This document shows, piece by piece, positions 8,078 through 15,523 of a DNA stretch of 19,872 nucleotides. The notes below the pieces were generated by a model that did not search any database, was not told where the DNA came from, and saw only the letters and a list, made by a program, of their open reading frames with translations. Position 1 is the first letter of the stretch, and every line of letters begins with the position of its first letter. The translations under genes and the position numbers were made by a program. The DNA comes from Actinobacteria bacterium UBA7422 (lineage in GTDB: Bacteria > Actinomycetota > Actinomycetes > S36-B12): NCBI GenBank assembly GCA_002469525.1, contig DKME01000066.1, forward strand, positions 38,522 through 58,393, written 5' to 3'.

Positions 8078-9004
8078 TTGAAATTAGTCTTTGCGGGAAC
8101 CCCTGAAGTAGCGGTACCTTCATTAGCCACACTCCTGGACTCAGAGCATGAAGTCCTCGCCGTGATAGCCCAACCACCGGCAAAGTCAGGTCGGGGCAGG
8201 GAAGTGCGCCCAAGCCCCGTTCAAGAATTCGCGCGGGATCAAGGTATTGAAATTCTCCACCCAGACTCGATCAAAGAGATCGCTTCCGTTCTCATCGATC
8301 TGAAGCCGGATGCGATCCCGGTAGTGGCCTACGGCCAGCTTATTCCACAGAGCATGTTAGACATCCCACCTTTGGGCTGGATCAACGTGCATTTCTCACT
8401 CCTCCCTGATTGGAGGGGGGCCGCGCCAGTTCAGCACAGTATTTGGCACGGAGACTCGATCACGGGTGCAACTACATTTCGCATTGATGCAGGAATGGAC
8501 AGTGGACCGGTGCTTGGTCACCTCACACAGCCGATTGACCCCAAAGCTACGAGTGGCGAACTGCTCACATCCCTCGCGAACGCTGGTGCGCAACTACTCA
8601 AAGTAACCATCGATGCACTGGAGGCTGGCGAAATCACCGCGGTCCCACAGCAGCATGATTTAGCTACATTCGCACCGAAAATTACAAAATTGGATGCACT
8701 AATTGACTGGCGAAGTCCGGCCATCGAAATCGATCGGCGAATACGCGCCATGACTCCAAAGCCTGGCGCCTGGACACGGTTTACGGTCGGGGATGCGGAA
8801 CAATCACTTGTGCTTGCTCCCGTAAGCATCGATCGCGATGTGCAACTTGAACCAGGGACTCTCAGTGTCGAAGGCCGACGGGTGCTCGTTGGCAGCGCAA
8901 CGTATGCACTCGAACTTACTCACGTTAAGCCTGCAGGAAAGAAATTCATGAATTCAATGGACTGGGTGCGCGGATTGCGCACGGAAGTGGTGAGATTTTT
9001 CTAA
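8078..9004 (+). CDS. fmt: Methionyl-tRNA formyltransferase
   Basis: Transfers formyl from 10-formyl-THF to Met-tRNA(fMet). Catalytic triad: N103 and H105 in NVHFSLLPDWRGAAPVQ and D141 in FRIDAGMDSGPV, with the same 36-residue His-Asp spacing as in E. coli Fmt. The C-terminal tRNA-binding domain starts around PKPGAWTRF. 308 residues, normal. TTG start (codes KLVFAGTPEVAVPSL) one base after the def TAA with no strong Shine-Dalgarno, so translation is probably by reinitiation. Its stop overlaps the rsmB ATG by one base (TAATG). Confidence 0.96.
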   Translation: MKLVFAGTPEVAVPSLATLLDSEHEVLAVIAQPPAKSGRGREVRPSPVQEFARDQGIEILHPDSIKEIASVLIDLKPDAIPVVAYGQLIPQSMLDIPPLGWINVHFSLLPDWRGAAPVQHSIWHGDSITGATTFRIDAGMDSGPVLGHLTQPIDPKATSGELLTSLANAGAQLLKVTIDALEAGEITAVPQQHDLATFAPKITKLDALIDWRSPAIEIDRRIRAMTPKPGAWTRFTVGDAEQSLVLAPVSIDRDVQLEPGTLSVEGRRVLVGSATYALELTHVKPAGKKFMNSMDWVRGLRTEVVRFF

Positions 9005-10341
9005 TGGAAGAAGCGACAATTGCATTCCCAATCGGTGATCAACCCCGATTGGCGGCACTTGAATTGTTAAGGCTGGTTCGCGACGACGGCGCTTATGCAA
9101 ACCTAGCTTTGCCGCAGGTGCTCCGAAAATACAAACTCAATGGGCGAGACGCAGCCTTTACGGTTGAACTTGCTTACGGTGTCTTGAGAAACCAAATACT
9201 CTACGACGCCATGGCGCAAAATTGCTCAACCCGCGCCCTCGTAGACGTTGAACCTGAAGTCGTTGACATCCTTCGGCTGGGAATTCACCAAATCTATGCA
9301 ATGCGGGTACCAGATCACGCTGCTGTGGACACCTGCGGATCGCTGGCACGGGTAACGTCAAGGGGCAAAGACGCCAGTCACGTTAAAGCTCGGGTCGGTT
9401 TCGTCAACGCGGTTCTGCGGTGCATCACGCGAACTGAATTTGACCTTGACACATTAAGTCTGGGAAATCGTTACTCACACCAAGACTGGATCGTGTCGGC
9501 ATTCGAAGAAGCGTTGGAAAGGAACGGGCTCGCCTCGAGTGAACTTGAAAGGTTATTGATTGCAAACAATATGGCGGTGGATCCAGTTATAGCGGTTCGC
9601 GAGGGTGAGAAAGACATCCCAGGAACAATTCCTGGGCGTTGGAGTGAACAAGCTCGAATTCTCTGCGACGTTATCCCGCTAGATGTCGAGCAAGTACGCG
9701 ATGGAAGCGCGATTGTCCAAGACGAAGGTAGTCAGCTCGTAGCCCAGGCATTTCTGTTGGCGCAACCGACAGGAGCTGAAAGTGCCTGGCTAGACATGTG
9801 CGCGGGGCCAGGTGGCAAGGCAGCACTTATTTCCGATTCGGTACCTGCGGGCGTTGAATTCATAGCGGTCGAACTGCATCAGCATCGCGTTGACCTCATG
9901 AGCAAGATTGTTGGACCTGCAGCTTCGTTGATCACGGGCGACGCGCGTGAACGGCCATGGGGCAACCGATTCTTCGACAGGGTGTTACTCGACGCTCCTT
10001 GCTCGGGACTAGGTGCACTGAGACGCAGACCTGAAGCGCGTTGGCGTAAAACAAAAAGAGAAACTCTTGCATTGACTGACCTACAAGAAGATTTGCTTCT
10101 GTCGGCAATCGATTCAACCCGCATTGGAGGAGTAATCGCCTATGTCACCTGTTCTCCGTATGTTCAGGAGACGTGGGCGGTTGTTGAAAGTGTCCTGGAA
10201 GCGCGATCAAATGTTCAGTTAGAAGATGCCCGCGGGCTTTTCCCTGGCGTAAGCGATTTGGGTGAAGGTCCTTATGTCCAACTGTGGCCACATATCCATG
10301 GAACCGACGCAATGTTCTTCGCGTTACTCCGTCGAGTATGA
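9004..10341 (+). CDS. rsmB: 16S rRNA m5C methyltransferase RsmB (Fmu/Sun)
   Basis: SAM-dependent methyltransferase for a cytosine in 16S rRNA (C967 in E. coli numbering). The N-terminal NusB-like RNA-binding domain spans about residues 12-150 (ALELLRLVRDDGAYANLALP, then AFTVELAYGVLRN, then VGFVNAVLR). The Rossmann domain has motif I DMCAGPGGKAAL from residue 264, motif IV D330-APCSG with the release cysteine C333, and motif VI YVT-C383-SP with the nucleophile. 445 residues, normal. One-base overlap with fmt. It contains two 8-bp hairpin-forming inverted repeats (9028-9052, 9618-9636). Confidence 0.95.
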   Translation: MEEATIAFPIGDQPRLAALELLRLVRDDGAYANLALPQVLRKYKLNGRDAAFTVELAYGVLRNQILYDAMAQNCSTRALVDVEPEVVDILRLGIHQIYAMRVPDHAAVDTCGSLARVTSRGKDASHVKARVGFVNAVLRCITRTEFDLDTLSLGNRYSHQDWIVSAFEEALERNGLASSELERLLIANNMAVDPVIAVREGEKDIPGTIPGRWSEQARILCDVIPLDVEQVRDGSAIVQDEGSQLVAQAFLLAQPTGAESAWLDMCAGPGGKAALISDSVPAGVEFIAVELHQHRVDLMSKIVGPAASLITGDARERPWGNRFFDRVLLDAPCSGLGALRRRPEARWRKTKRETLALTDLQEDLLLSAIDSTRIGGVIAYVTCSPYVQETWAVVESVLEARSNVQLEDARGLFPGVSDLGEGPYVQLWPHIHGTDAMFFALLRRV

Positions 10342-10352
10342 AACATGGGCGT

Positions 10353-10358
10353 TAGTGT
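10353..10358 (+). promoter_or_regulatory. Candidate leaderless-promoter -10 (TAGTGT) for rpe
   Basis: TAGTGT fits TANNNT and ends exactly 6 nt before the rpe ATG at 10365. The 23-bp gap after rsmB has no Shine-Dalgarno. Same geometry as at def, ribE, hisE and the sseB-like gene. Confidence 0.5.
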
Positions 10359-10364
10359 TCACGC

Positions 10365-11006
10365 ATGTTGATTTCACCGAGTGTGCTGAACAGCGATCTG
10401 GGCAGGTTGAGTGAGGAGATCGCAAAAGTCGAAGGTGTCGCGGATCTGATTCACCTTGATGTAATGGACAACCACTTCGTCCCAAACCTCACTTTTGGCT
10501 TACCGGTCGTGCAGCGGGTTATCGAGCAGACATCCCTGCCAGCTGACGTTCATCTCATGATCACTGACCCCGATCGTTGGGCGCCCGCCTATGGTGATGC
10601 CGGAGCATATTCGGTGACATTTCACATTGAAGCAGCCAAAGACCCGGTTTTGCTGGCCAAAAACATTAAATCCACGGGTGCCAGGGCAGCTGCCGCATTG
10701 AAGCCTGGGACGCCGCTTGAATCTTTGGACGGCGTACTTGAACATTTGGACATGGTCTTGATCATGACCGTTGAACCTGGTTTCGGTGGTCAGGCATTCA
10801 TGAGCGACATGATGCCCAAAGTCAGCCGTGCTCATGAGCTCGGCGGAGCGAAACTGTGGATTGAAGTGGACGGCGGGGTTTCTCACAACACGATCTTGGA
10901 GTGCAAGCAAGCTGGCGCAAACGTATTTGTTGCAGGGTCATGCGTGTACTCGAGTGAAGATCCGGCTCAAGTGGTCCGTGATCTCAAGGCTTTGGTGGGG
11001 GAGTAA
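10365..11006 (+). CDS. rpe: Ribulose-phosphate 3-epimerase
   Basis: Interconverts ribulose 5-phosphate and xylulose 5-phosphate in the pentose phosphate pathway; ribulose 5-phosphate is also a precursor for riboflavin, whose genes follow. TIM barrel of 213 residues. The metal ligands are H30 and D32 (IHLDVMDNHFVPNLTFG), H63 (DVHLM) and D169 (EVDGGV), with D32 and D169 as the acid/base pair. The phosphate loop MTVEPGFGGQAF is intact. ATG start probably at the 5' end of a leaderless transcript. ribD starts 6 bp after its stop. Confidence 0.96.
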   Translation: MLISPSVLNSDLGRLSEEIAKVEGVADLIHLDVMDNHFVPNLTFGLPVVQRVIEQTSLPADVHLMITDPDRWAPAYGDAGAYSVTFHIEAAKDPVLLAKNIKSTGARAAAALKPGTPLESLDGVLEHLDMVLIMTVEPGFGGQAFMSDMMPKVSRAHELGGAKLWIEVDGGVSHNTILECKQAGANVFVAGSCVYSSEDPAQVVRDLKALVGE

Positions 11007-11012
11007 TCGAAT

Positions 11013-11969
11013 TTGGAACCACGTTTTATAGACGAAGCGATCCGACTGGCAGAGTTAGGTCCCTACTCATCGAATCCCCGCGTTGGTGCGGTGTGCGTTT
11101 TGGATGGGGTCGTTGTGGGAGTGGGATACCACCATGGTGCAGGGACACCGCACGCCGAAGTAGAGGCACTTGCCGCTGCTGGAAATTCCGCAGAGGGATC
11201 GGACCTTTACGTCTCATTGGAGCCTTGCTCACATTTTGGCCGTACCCCGCCGTGCACCCAGGCGATCATTGAGGCAGGTGTGAGTAGGGTCTTTTATGCG
11301 GCGACCGACCCCACAAAGGAAGCGGGCAGGGGAGGAGAGGTCCTGCGAAAATCGGGCCTAGAGGTAAGCGGAGGGGTCAAGTCTGATCAAGCAACGAAAG
11401 TGAATCGTGAGTGGAATCACCGGGTGAAAACAGGGCTGCCATTTGTCACTTGGAAATTTTCTCAAAGTCTCGACGGACGGGTTTCCGCGCAATTTGGGGA
11501 GCGCACTTCAATCAGCGGGGACTCGGCGAACGCCTACATGCAGGAGTTCCGGGCTAAAGTGGGTGCAATTGTGGTCGGGACCAGCACCTTCATGGTGGAT
11601 CATCCGAGTCTCACCGCGCGAAATCCTGACGGAACACTCAAAGAAGTGCAGCCCATTCGAGCGGTAATGGGGATCCGTGAAGTTGCGCCAGCAGGGTTTC
11701 ACCATCTCGCTACTCGAGACCCGGAGCAAGCACTGCGCTCATTGGCTTCATTGGGTGTCAATCATGTCCTTTTGGAAGGTGGACCAACGCTGGCGGCTGC
11801 CTTCGTTGAGGTGGGCTGCATCAATGAAGTAATCAGCATCACATCTCCGGTGACTTTTGGTTCTGGGCCCCGTTCGTTGGTCACGCCGGAACCTTTCATG
11901 AATCTCATCCGTGTCACGTCAACATTTGTGTTGGGTCCAGACCTTGTACAGATCGGTGCGGTCGGGTAA
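11013..11969 (+). CDS. ribD: RibD, bifunctional diaminohydroxyphosphoribosylaminopyrimidine deaminase / reductase
   Basis: Performs the second and third steps of riboflavin synthesis. The N-terminal zinc deaminase has H47-AE49 (TPHAEVEAL) and C72/C81 in PCSHFGRTPPC. The C-terminal NADPH reductase (from about residue 150) shows TWKFSQSLDGRVSA, GTSTFMVDHPSLTAR and LLEGGPTLAAAF. 318 residues, slightly short for the family (~340-370) but with both halves intact. TTG start with a GGGGGAG tract about 9 nt upstream at the end of rpe. It leads the ribD-ribE-ribH cluster, which lacks the usual ribBA. Confidence 0.94.
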   Translation: MEPRFIDEAIRLAELGPYSSNPRVGAVCVLDGVVVGVGYHHGAGTPHAEVEALAAAGNSAEGSDLYVSLEPCSHFGRTPPCTQAIIEAGVSRVFYAATDPTKEAGRGGEVLRKSGLEVSGGVKSDQATKVNREWNHRVKTGLPFVTWKFSQSLDGRVSAQFGERTSISGDSANAYMQEFRAKVGAIVVGTSTFMVDHPSLTARNPDGTLKEVQPIRAVMGIREVAPAGFHHLATRDPEQALRSLASLGVNHVLLEGGPTLAAAFVEVGCINEVISITSPVTFGSGPRSLVTPEPFMNLIRVTSTFVLGPDLVQIGAVG

Positions 11970-11973
11970 GGGG

Positions 11974-11979
11974 TAGAGT
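11974..11979 (+). promoter_or_regulatory. Candidate leaderless-promoter -10 (TAGAGT) for ribE
   Basis: TAGAGT fits TANNNT and ends exactly 6 nt before the ribE ATG at 11986, in the 16-bp gap after ribD. No Shine-Dalgarno is visible before ribE. This would let ribE-ribH be transcribed independently of ribD. No FMN riboswitch-like leader fits in the gap. Confidence 0.5.
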
Positions 11980-11985
11980 TGTGCC

Positions 11986-12606
11986 ATGTTTACCGGAATA
12001 ATTGAAACTACGGGCTCTGTTCTCTCAATCAACCCAACTTCAGATTCCTCCCGCATAACTTTCTCGGCTCCAGTTGTGCTCTCGGACGCAGCAATCGGTG
12101 CATCAATTGCAGTAAATGGTGTGTGTCTCACTGTCACTGAGTTTGACTCGGATAATTTCTCAGCCGACCTGATGCATGAAACGCTCAAGAGAAGCTCCTT
12201 GGGTAACTTGACCCCGGGTGATCGGGTCAATATCGAGCGAGCAATGCCGCTGTCGGGTCGTCTCGGTGGTCACATAGTGCAAGGCCACGTTGATGCAATT
12301 GCAACAGTTCGCAGTATTGAACCCAGTGAAGACTGGACGCTCATCACGTGTGATTTGCCAACAAGCATTGCACGTTACGTGGTTGAAAAGGGCTCCATCA
12401 CGGTGAGTGGTGTGTCATTGACCGTTGTCCAGGTGAGCGAGGCCACTGAAACGGCACCTTGGTTTAGTGTCTCATTGATCCCGACCACCTTGCGAGATAC
12501 AACTTTAGGAACTATTTCAGTCGGCGATCACGTCAATCTTGAGGTTGACGCACTCGCAAAATACGTTGAACGTATTCTCGCGTTTACACCTGCGAAGGAG
12601 AATTAA
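11986..12606 (+). CDS. ribE: Riboflavin synthase alpha chain
   Basis: Dismutates two molecules of 6,7-dimethyl-8-ribityllumazine into riboflavin. The hallmark MFTGIIETTG opens the protein. The two lumazine-binding repeats are clear: SIAVNGVCLTVTEF in the first half and GSITVSGVSLTVVQV in the second, with GGHIVQGHVDAIATV at the junction. 206 residues, normal. The stop overlaps the ribH ATG by one base (TAATG). The symbol ribC is used for the same gene in some actinobacteria. Confidence 0.96.
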   Translation: MFTGIIETTGSVLSINPTSDSSRITFSAPVVLSDAAIGASIAVNGVCLTVTEFDSDNFSADLMHETLKRSSLGNLTPGDRVNIERAMPLSGRLGGHIVQGHVDAIATVRSIEPSEDWTLITCDLPTSIARYVVEKGSITVSGVSLTVVQVSEATETAPWFSVSLIPTTLRDTTLGTISVGDHVNLEVDALAKYVERILAFTPAKEN

Positions 12607-13112
12607 TGAGTGGCGGAAACGCACCGAGGTCCGAGCTCAACGCACAGGGACTTCACGTTGGGATCGTTGCGGCAAGGTGGCATGAGGTGGTCATGAACGG
12701 CTTAATCGACGGTGCTACTCGGCTGTGTGAAAGTTCAGGGGCGACGTGTGAAGTGATCAGGGTGCCAGGTGCGTTCGAGTTACCACTTGGGACACAGCTC
12801 GCTGCACGAAGCGAAAAATTCGATGCTCTCGTTGCGCTTGGGGTCGTGATTCAAGGTGGCACTCCGCATTTTGACTACGTGTGCAGCGCTGCCACACAGG
12901 GATTGACCCGCGTTGGACTTGATACGCGTATGCCAATTGGTTTTGGGTTGCTCACCGTGGAAAATGAGGTTCAGGCGCTTGACCGTGCGGGCTTACCGCA
13001 GTCGCGTGAGGACAAGGGAGCAGAAGCGGTTGAAGCAGCACTTTCCATGGCTCTACTGTCCAAAGACCACTTTGAATTGTCGGTAAAATCAACACCGACA
13101 GGGTTTCGCTAG
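12606..13112 (+). CDS. ribH: 6,7-dimethyl-8-ribityllumazine synthase
   Basis: Condenses the RibD-derived pyrimidine with 3,4-dihydroxy-2-butanone 4-phosphate. VPGAFELPLG and ALGVVIQGGTPHFDYV are the conserved blocks; H88 is the catalytic histidine, with the same numbering as in B. subtilis, and the Arg of LDRAG is present. The usual Arg in VIRG is Gln83 here. 168 residues, forming the icosahedral or pentameric enzyme. GAAGGAG just before the ATG gives a good Shine-Dalgarno. ribBA, which makes the butanone phosphate and normally lies just upstream, is absent here. Confidence 0.95.
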   Translation: MSGGNAPRSELNAQGLHVGIVAARWHEVVMNGLIDGATRLCESSGATCEVIRVPGAFELPLGTQLAARSEKFDALVALGVVIQGGTPHFDYVCSAATQGLTRVGLDTRMPIGFGLLTVENEVQALDRAGLPQSREDKGAEAVEAALSMALLSKDHFELSVKSTPTGFR

Positions 13113-13115
13113 GCT
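13110..13115 (+). promoter_or_regulatory. Candidate leaderless-promoter -10 (TAGGCT) for hisE, overlapping the ribH stop codon
   Basis: TAGGCT ends exactly 6 nt before the hisE GTG at 13122. Its first three bases are the ribH stop codon. No Shine-Dalgarno precedes hisE. Confidence 0.5.
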
Positions 13116-13121
13116 GCGGCA

Positions 13122-13403
13122 GTGACACAAACACCGCCGGGAAAATCATTTGAGGACCTCTACCTAGAGTTGTCGGACAAAATTGCGACAGGTGACACGG
13201 CTTCTGGTTCAGTTCGACTGTTACAGGCGGGCTCCCATGAAATAGGGAAGAAGATCGTTGAAGAAGCAGCCGAAGTCTGGATGGCAGCGGAGTACGAGGG
13301 CAACGAAGCACTGGCGCTTGAGATTTCTCAACTGATCTATCATGTGCAATTGCTCATGCTTGCCAACAATGTCAGCATGGCAGACGTCTATAAGAATCTA
13401 TAA
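13122..13403 (+). CDS. hisE: Phosphoribosyl-ATP pyrophosphohydrolase
   Basis: Second step of histidine synthesis, hydrolysing PR-ATP to PR-AMP. Small all-alpha MazG-like fold, 93 residues. The conserved core is GSHEIGKKIVEEAAEVWMAA followed by LEISQLIYHVQLLML. The Gln in EISQL replaces the Asp of many bacterial enzymes but is the usual actinobacterial residue. GTG start placed by the -10 spacing. It stands directly before hisG, the actinobacterial hisE-hisG pair. Confidence 0.94.
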   Translation: MTQTPPGKSFEDLYLELSDKIATGDTASGSVRLLQAGSHEIGKKIVEEAAEVWMAAEYEGNEALALEISQLIYHVQLLMLANNVSMADVYKNL

Positions 13404-13447
13404 ATTAGCTCACCACGAAACCAAGCACTAGAGATCAAGGATTAACC

Positions 13448-14293
13448 ATGTTGCGGGTCGCACTTCCCAACAAAGGACAGTTGGCTCAGCCTGCTGCACA
13501 ACTTCTCATTGAAGCCGGCTATCTGGCCTCTGCCAACCCGAGATCTTTGATAGTCACTGACGTAGCCAATGACGTTGAATTTTTTTTCCTTCGCCCCAAA
13601 GATGTTGCCGTCTATGTTGGGGCAGGAACCATTGACCTTGGGATTACTGGCCGTGACATGCTGCTTGACAGCGGGGCACGCGCGGAAGAGATTATGCAAC
13701 TTGGGTTTGCACCATCAACATTTCGAGTAGCCGTTCCGAAAGGAACTATGAGCACGCACGATCAACTCAATGGAATGCGAATCGCGACATCCTATGAAGG
13801 TCTCTTACGTTCGTGGTTGGCGGAACGGTCAATAAATGCCGAGATCGTGCGACTGGACGGTGCGGTGGAAAACGCGGTCGCGCTTGGTGTCGCAGATGCC
13901 GTAGCCGACGTGGTTGCGACAGGAACAACGCTGAGGGTCGCTGGTCTTGAGGTAATCGGTGATCCGATCTTGGAGTCCGAAGCAATATTGATTCGCCCTG
14001 AAAAATTACAGACCTCACAGGCACAAGAGACCTTCGAACGGCGACTACATAGTGTTAACGTAGCTAGGTCCTACGTTCTCGTGGATTACGATATTCCCAA
14101 TAACCGACTGATGCAGGCTTGCGCGATCACTCCCGGAATTGAGTCGCCTACTGTTTCGTCTCTGCAGGATCCGCAATGGTCGGCGGTGCGCTCGATGGTA
14201 CTCAGTGCTGACGTTCACCGAATCATGGACGAGCTGTTCTCCCTTGGAGCTAAAGGCATTTTGGTATCAAACATTCATGCGTGCAGGCTCTAG
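13448..14293 (+). CDS. hisG: ATP phosphoribosyltransferase, long form with regulatory domain
   Basis: First, committed step of histidine synthesis, joining ATP and PRPP. LRVALPNKGQLAQPA at the N-terminus and DGAVENAVALGVADAVADVV followed by ATGTTLRVAGL (PRPP-binding) identify it. The C-terminal ~75 residues, ending GAKGILVSNIHACRL, form the ACT-like domain through which histidine inhibits the long form. 281 residues, normal for that form. ATG 13448 has AAGGA (13437-13441) 6 nt upstream, so unlike hisE it uses a standard ribosome-binding site. Its stop overlaps that of the opposing transporter gene in the shared CTAG at 14290-14293. Confidence 0.96.
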   Translation: MLRVALPNKGQLAQPAAQLLIEAGYLASANPRSLIVTDVANDVEFFFLRPKDVAVYVGAGTIDLGITGRDMLLDSGARAEEIMQLGFAPSTFRVAVPKGTMSTHDQLNGMRIATSYEGLLRSWLAERSINAEIVRLDGAVENAVALGVADAVADVVATGTTLRVAGLEVIGDPILESEAILIRPEKLQTSQAQETFERRLHSVNVARSYVLVDYDIPNNRLMQACAITPGIESPTVSSLQDPQWSAVRSMVLSADVHRIMDELFSLGAKGILVSNIHACRL

Positions 14294-15492
14294 TCGACAT
14301 ACACATTACGGCGAAGGGGTAGAACGGTTAGTAGCTGAAGTAGAGCTGCAACCCCAAGCACGGTAAAGACCAATGGCCATGAGTCAAAAAAGTCTAAAAG
14401 TGCGCCAGCAATTAACGGTCCTGCAGCGGCGACCGTGTACGTAATAAAGAAGGCCATGGCCGTTAGTCGAGCAGCACCGGCATAGTCTCTGCTGTATTCG
14501 CTGAGCAGCCCAAGTGTCATTGCGAAACCGCCGCTCAAGAAGAATCCAAAGAGTAGAAGTGTGAGCCAAGGTGCAAAATCAGGTAGCCAGGCAATCGCAA
14601 AGAGTGCAAGAGAAGTTAGTCCGATCGCAGTCACGAATAGCGTTCGGCGATGCTTCATTTGAACAGCCATTCCGGCGAGAATGAATGCGGCGAGAACTTG
14701 TGCAGTTGTAAAGAGTCCGAAAAGCCATCCGGCATTTTCTTGAGTCCACCCGCGCGCCTCGTAGGAGGGCGCGATCCAAGCGATTGAGCTGTAATAAATA
14801 ATCGAATTGAAGGTCATGTTGAGCGCTAAGGCCCATGCAATTTTATTCCGCCAGGGCAACTCGCGAATGCGAACAATGGTTCCTGGGCGATCATGAGGAT
14901 CAGATCTTCTTTCGATTACTGCCCAAACAACTAGAGCGATGATTGCAGGTGTAGCCCAGAATGCAAGCGCCAGTGACCAGGAACCGAGCCAATTAGCAAG
15001 TGGAACGGTGAATGCGCCGCCAAGGGCTGCCCCACCAGCCAAAGCGGTTGTCCATATGGAGGTGGCTCGGCCGATTGAATGCGGTAGTTGTTCTCGAATG
15101 ATTCCCGGAATAAGTCCGCCAGCAAATGCGATACCGACACCTGCAAGAAATGCAGAGACAAACAACAGCCCGGGAACTCCTTCGATTGCTCGAAGTAATG
15201 CCGATGCACTAAGGGAAATCAAGGCAAATATTACTAAATACTTACGACCAAAGCGCATCGCGAGAGCGGGAACCGCAAGTGCGAATAGGCCCATGCACAA
15301 CACAGGTATGGTGGTAAGGATTCCAATTGTTGCCGCGCTCCAACCGGTGGTGTCCACGATATTACTTGCGACGGTGGGAAGACTGGATAAAAGCGGCCGG
15401 AGATTAACCGCAACGAGTGCCACGGCGGTAAGAAGCATCCATGAGGGCAGTGCACGACCGGTTGTTCGCTGATTGCTCAGTGTTGATGTCAC
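14290..15492 (-). CDS. MFS transporter of the CynX/NimT type
   Basis: About 400 residues, with roughly 12 hydrophobic segments spanning the whole length, so an inner-membrane major facilitator. The early AVNLRPLLSSLPTV followed by GILTTIPVLCMGLFALAVPALAMRFGRK is characteristic of the CynX/NimT (cyanate/nitroimidazole) branch. The cargo cannot be read from sequence, and cyanate is not implied because no cyanase gene is nearby. A short charged loop (ERRSDPHDRPG) separates the two six-helix halves. GTG at 15492 is preferred because CANNNT ends 6 nt upstream of it; TTG at 15495 is the alternative. Convergent with hisG, divergent from the sseB-like gene. Confidence 0.85.
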   Translation of the reverse strand: MTSTLSNQRTTGRALPSWMLLTAVALVAVNLRPLLSSLPTVASNIVDTTGWSAATIGILTTIPVLCMGLFALAVPALAMRFGRKYLVIFALISLSASALLRAIEGVPGLLFVSAFLAGVGIAFAGGLIPGIIREQLPHSIGRATSIWTTALAGGAALGGAFTVPLANWLGSWSLALAFWATPAIIALVVWAVIERRSDPHDRPGTIVRIRELPWRNKIAWALALNMTFNSIIYYSSIAWIAPSYEARGWTQENAGWLFGLFTTAQVLAAFILAGMAVQMKHRRTLFVTAIGLTSLALFAIAWLPDFAPWLTLLLFGFFLSGGFAMTLGLLSEYSRDYAGAARLTAMAFFITYTVAAAGPLIAGALLDFFDSWPLVFTVLGVAALLQLLTVLPLRRNVYVD

Positions 15493-15498
15493 CAACGC

Positions 15499-15504
15499 AG
15501 TCTG
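15499..15504 (-). promoter_or_regulatory. Candidate leaderless-promoter -10 (CAGACT, minus strand) for the MFS gene
   Basis: On the minus strand CAGACT is followed by GCGTTG and then GTG at 15492, the same 6-nt spacing as the plus-strand TANNNT promoters. The first T is replaced by C, so support is weaker. Confidence 0.35.
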
Positions 15505-15511
15505 CCGTGCG

Positions 15512-15517
15512 TACAGT
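15512..15517 (+). promoter_or_regulatory. Candidate leaderless-promoter -10 (TACAGT) for the sseB-like gene
   Basis: TACAGT ends exactly 6 nt before an in-frame GTG at 15524. It faces the minus-strand CAGACT of the MFS gene only 7 bp away, so the two promoters must compete for the same DNA. Confidence 0.5.
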
Positions 15518-15523
15518 TTCGGT

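Noticed and set aside
11970..11985. FMN riboswitch before ribE
   Set aside because: The gap is 16 bp, far too short, and none is seen before ribD either.
14939..15472. 177-codon plus-strand frame opposite the MFS gene
   Set aside because: Composition is Ala/Thr/Pro-rich with no family motif; it mirrors the codons of the membrane protein on the other strand.
15473..15523. 17-codon N-terminal extension of the sseB-like gene from TTG 15473
   Set aside because: It overlaps the divergent transporter gene, whereas GTG 15524 has a correctly spaced -10 and fits the family length.
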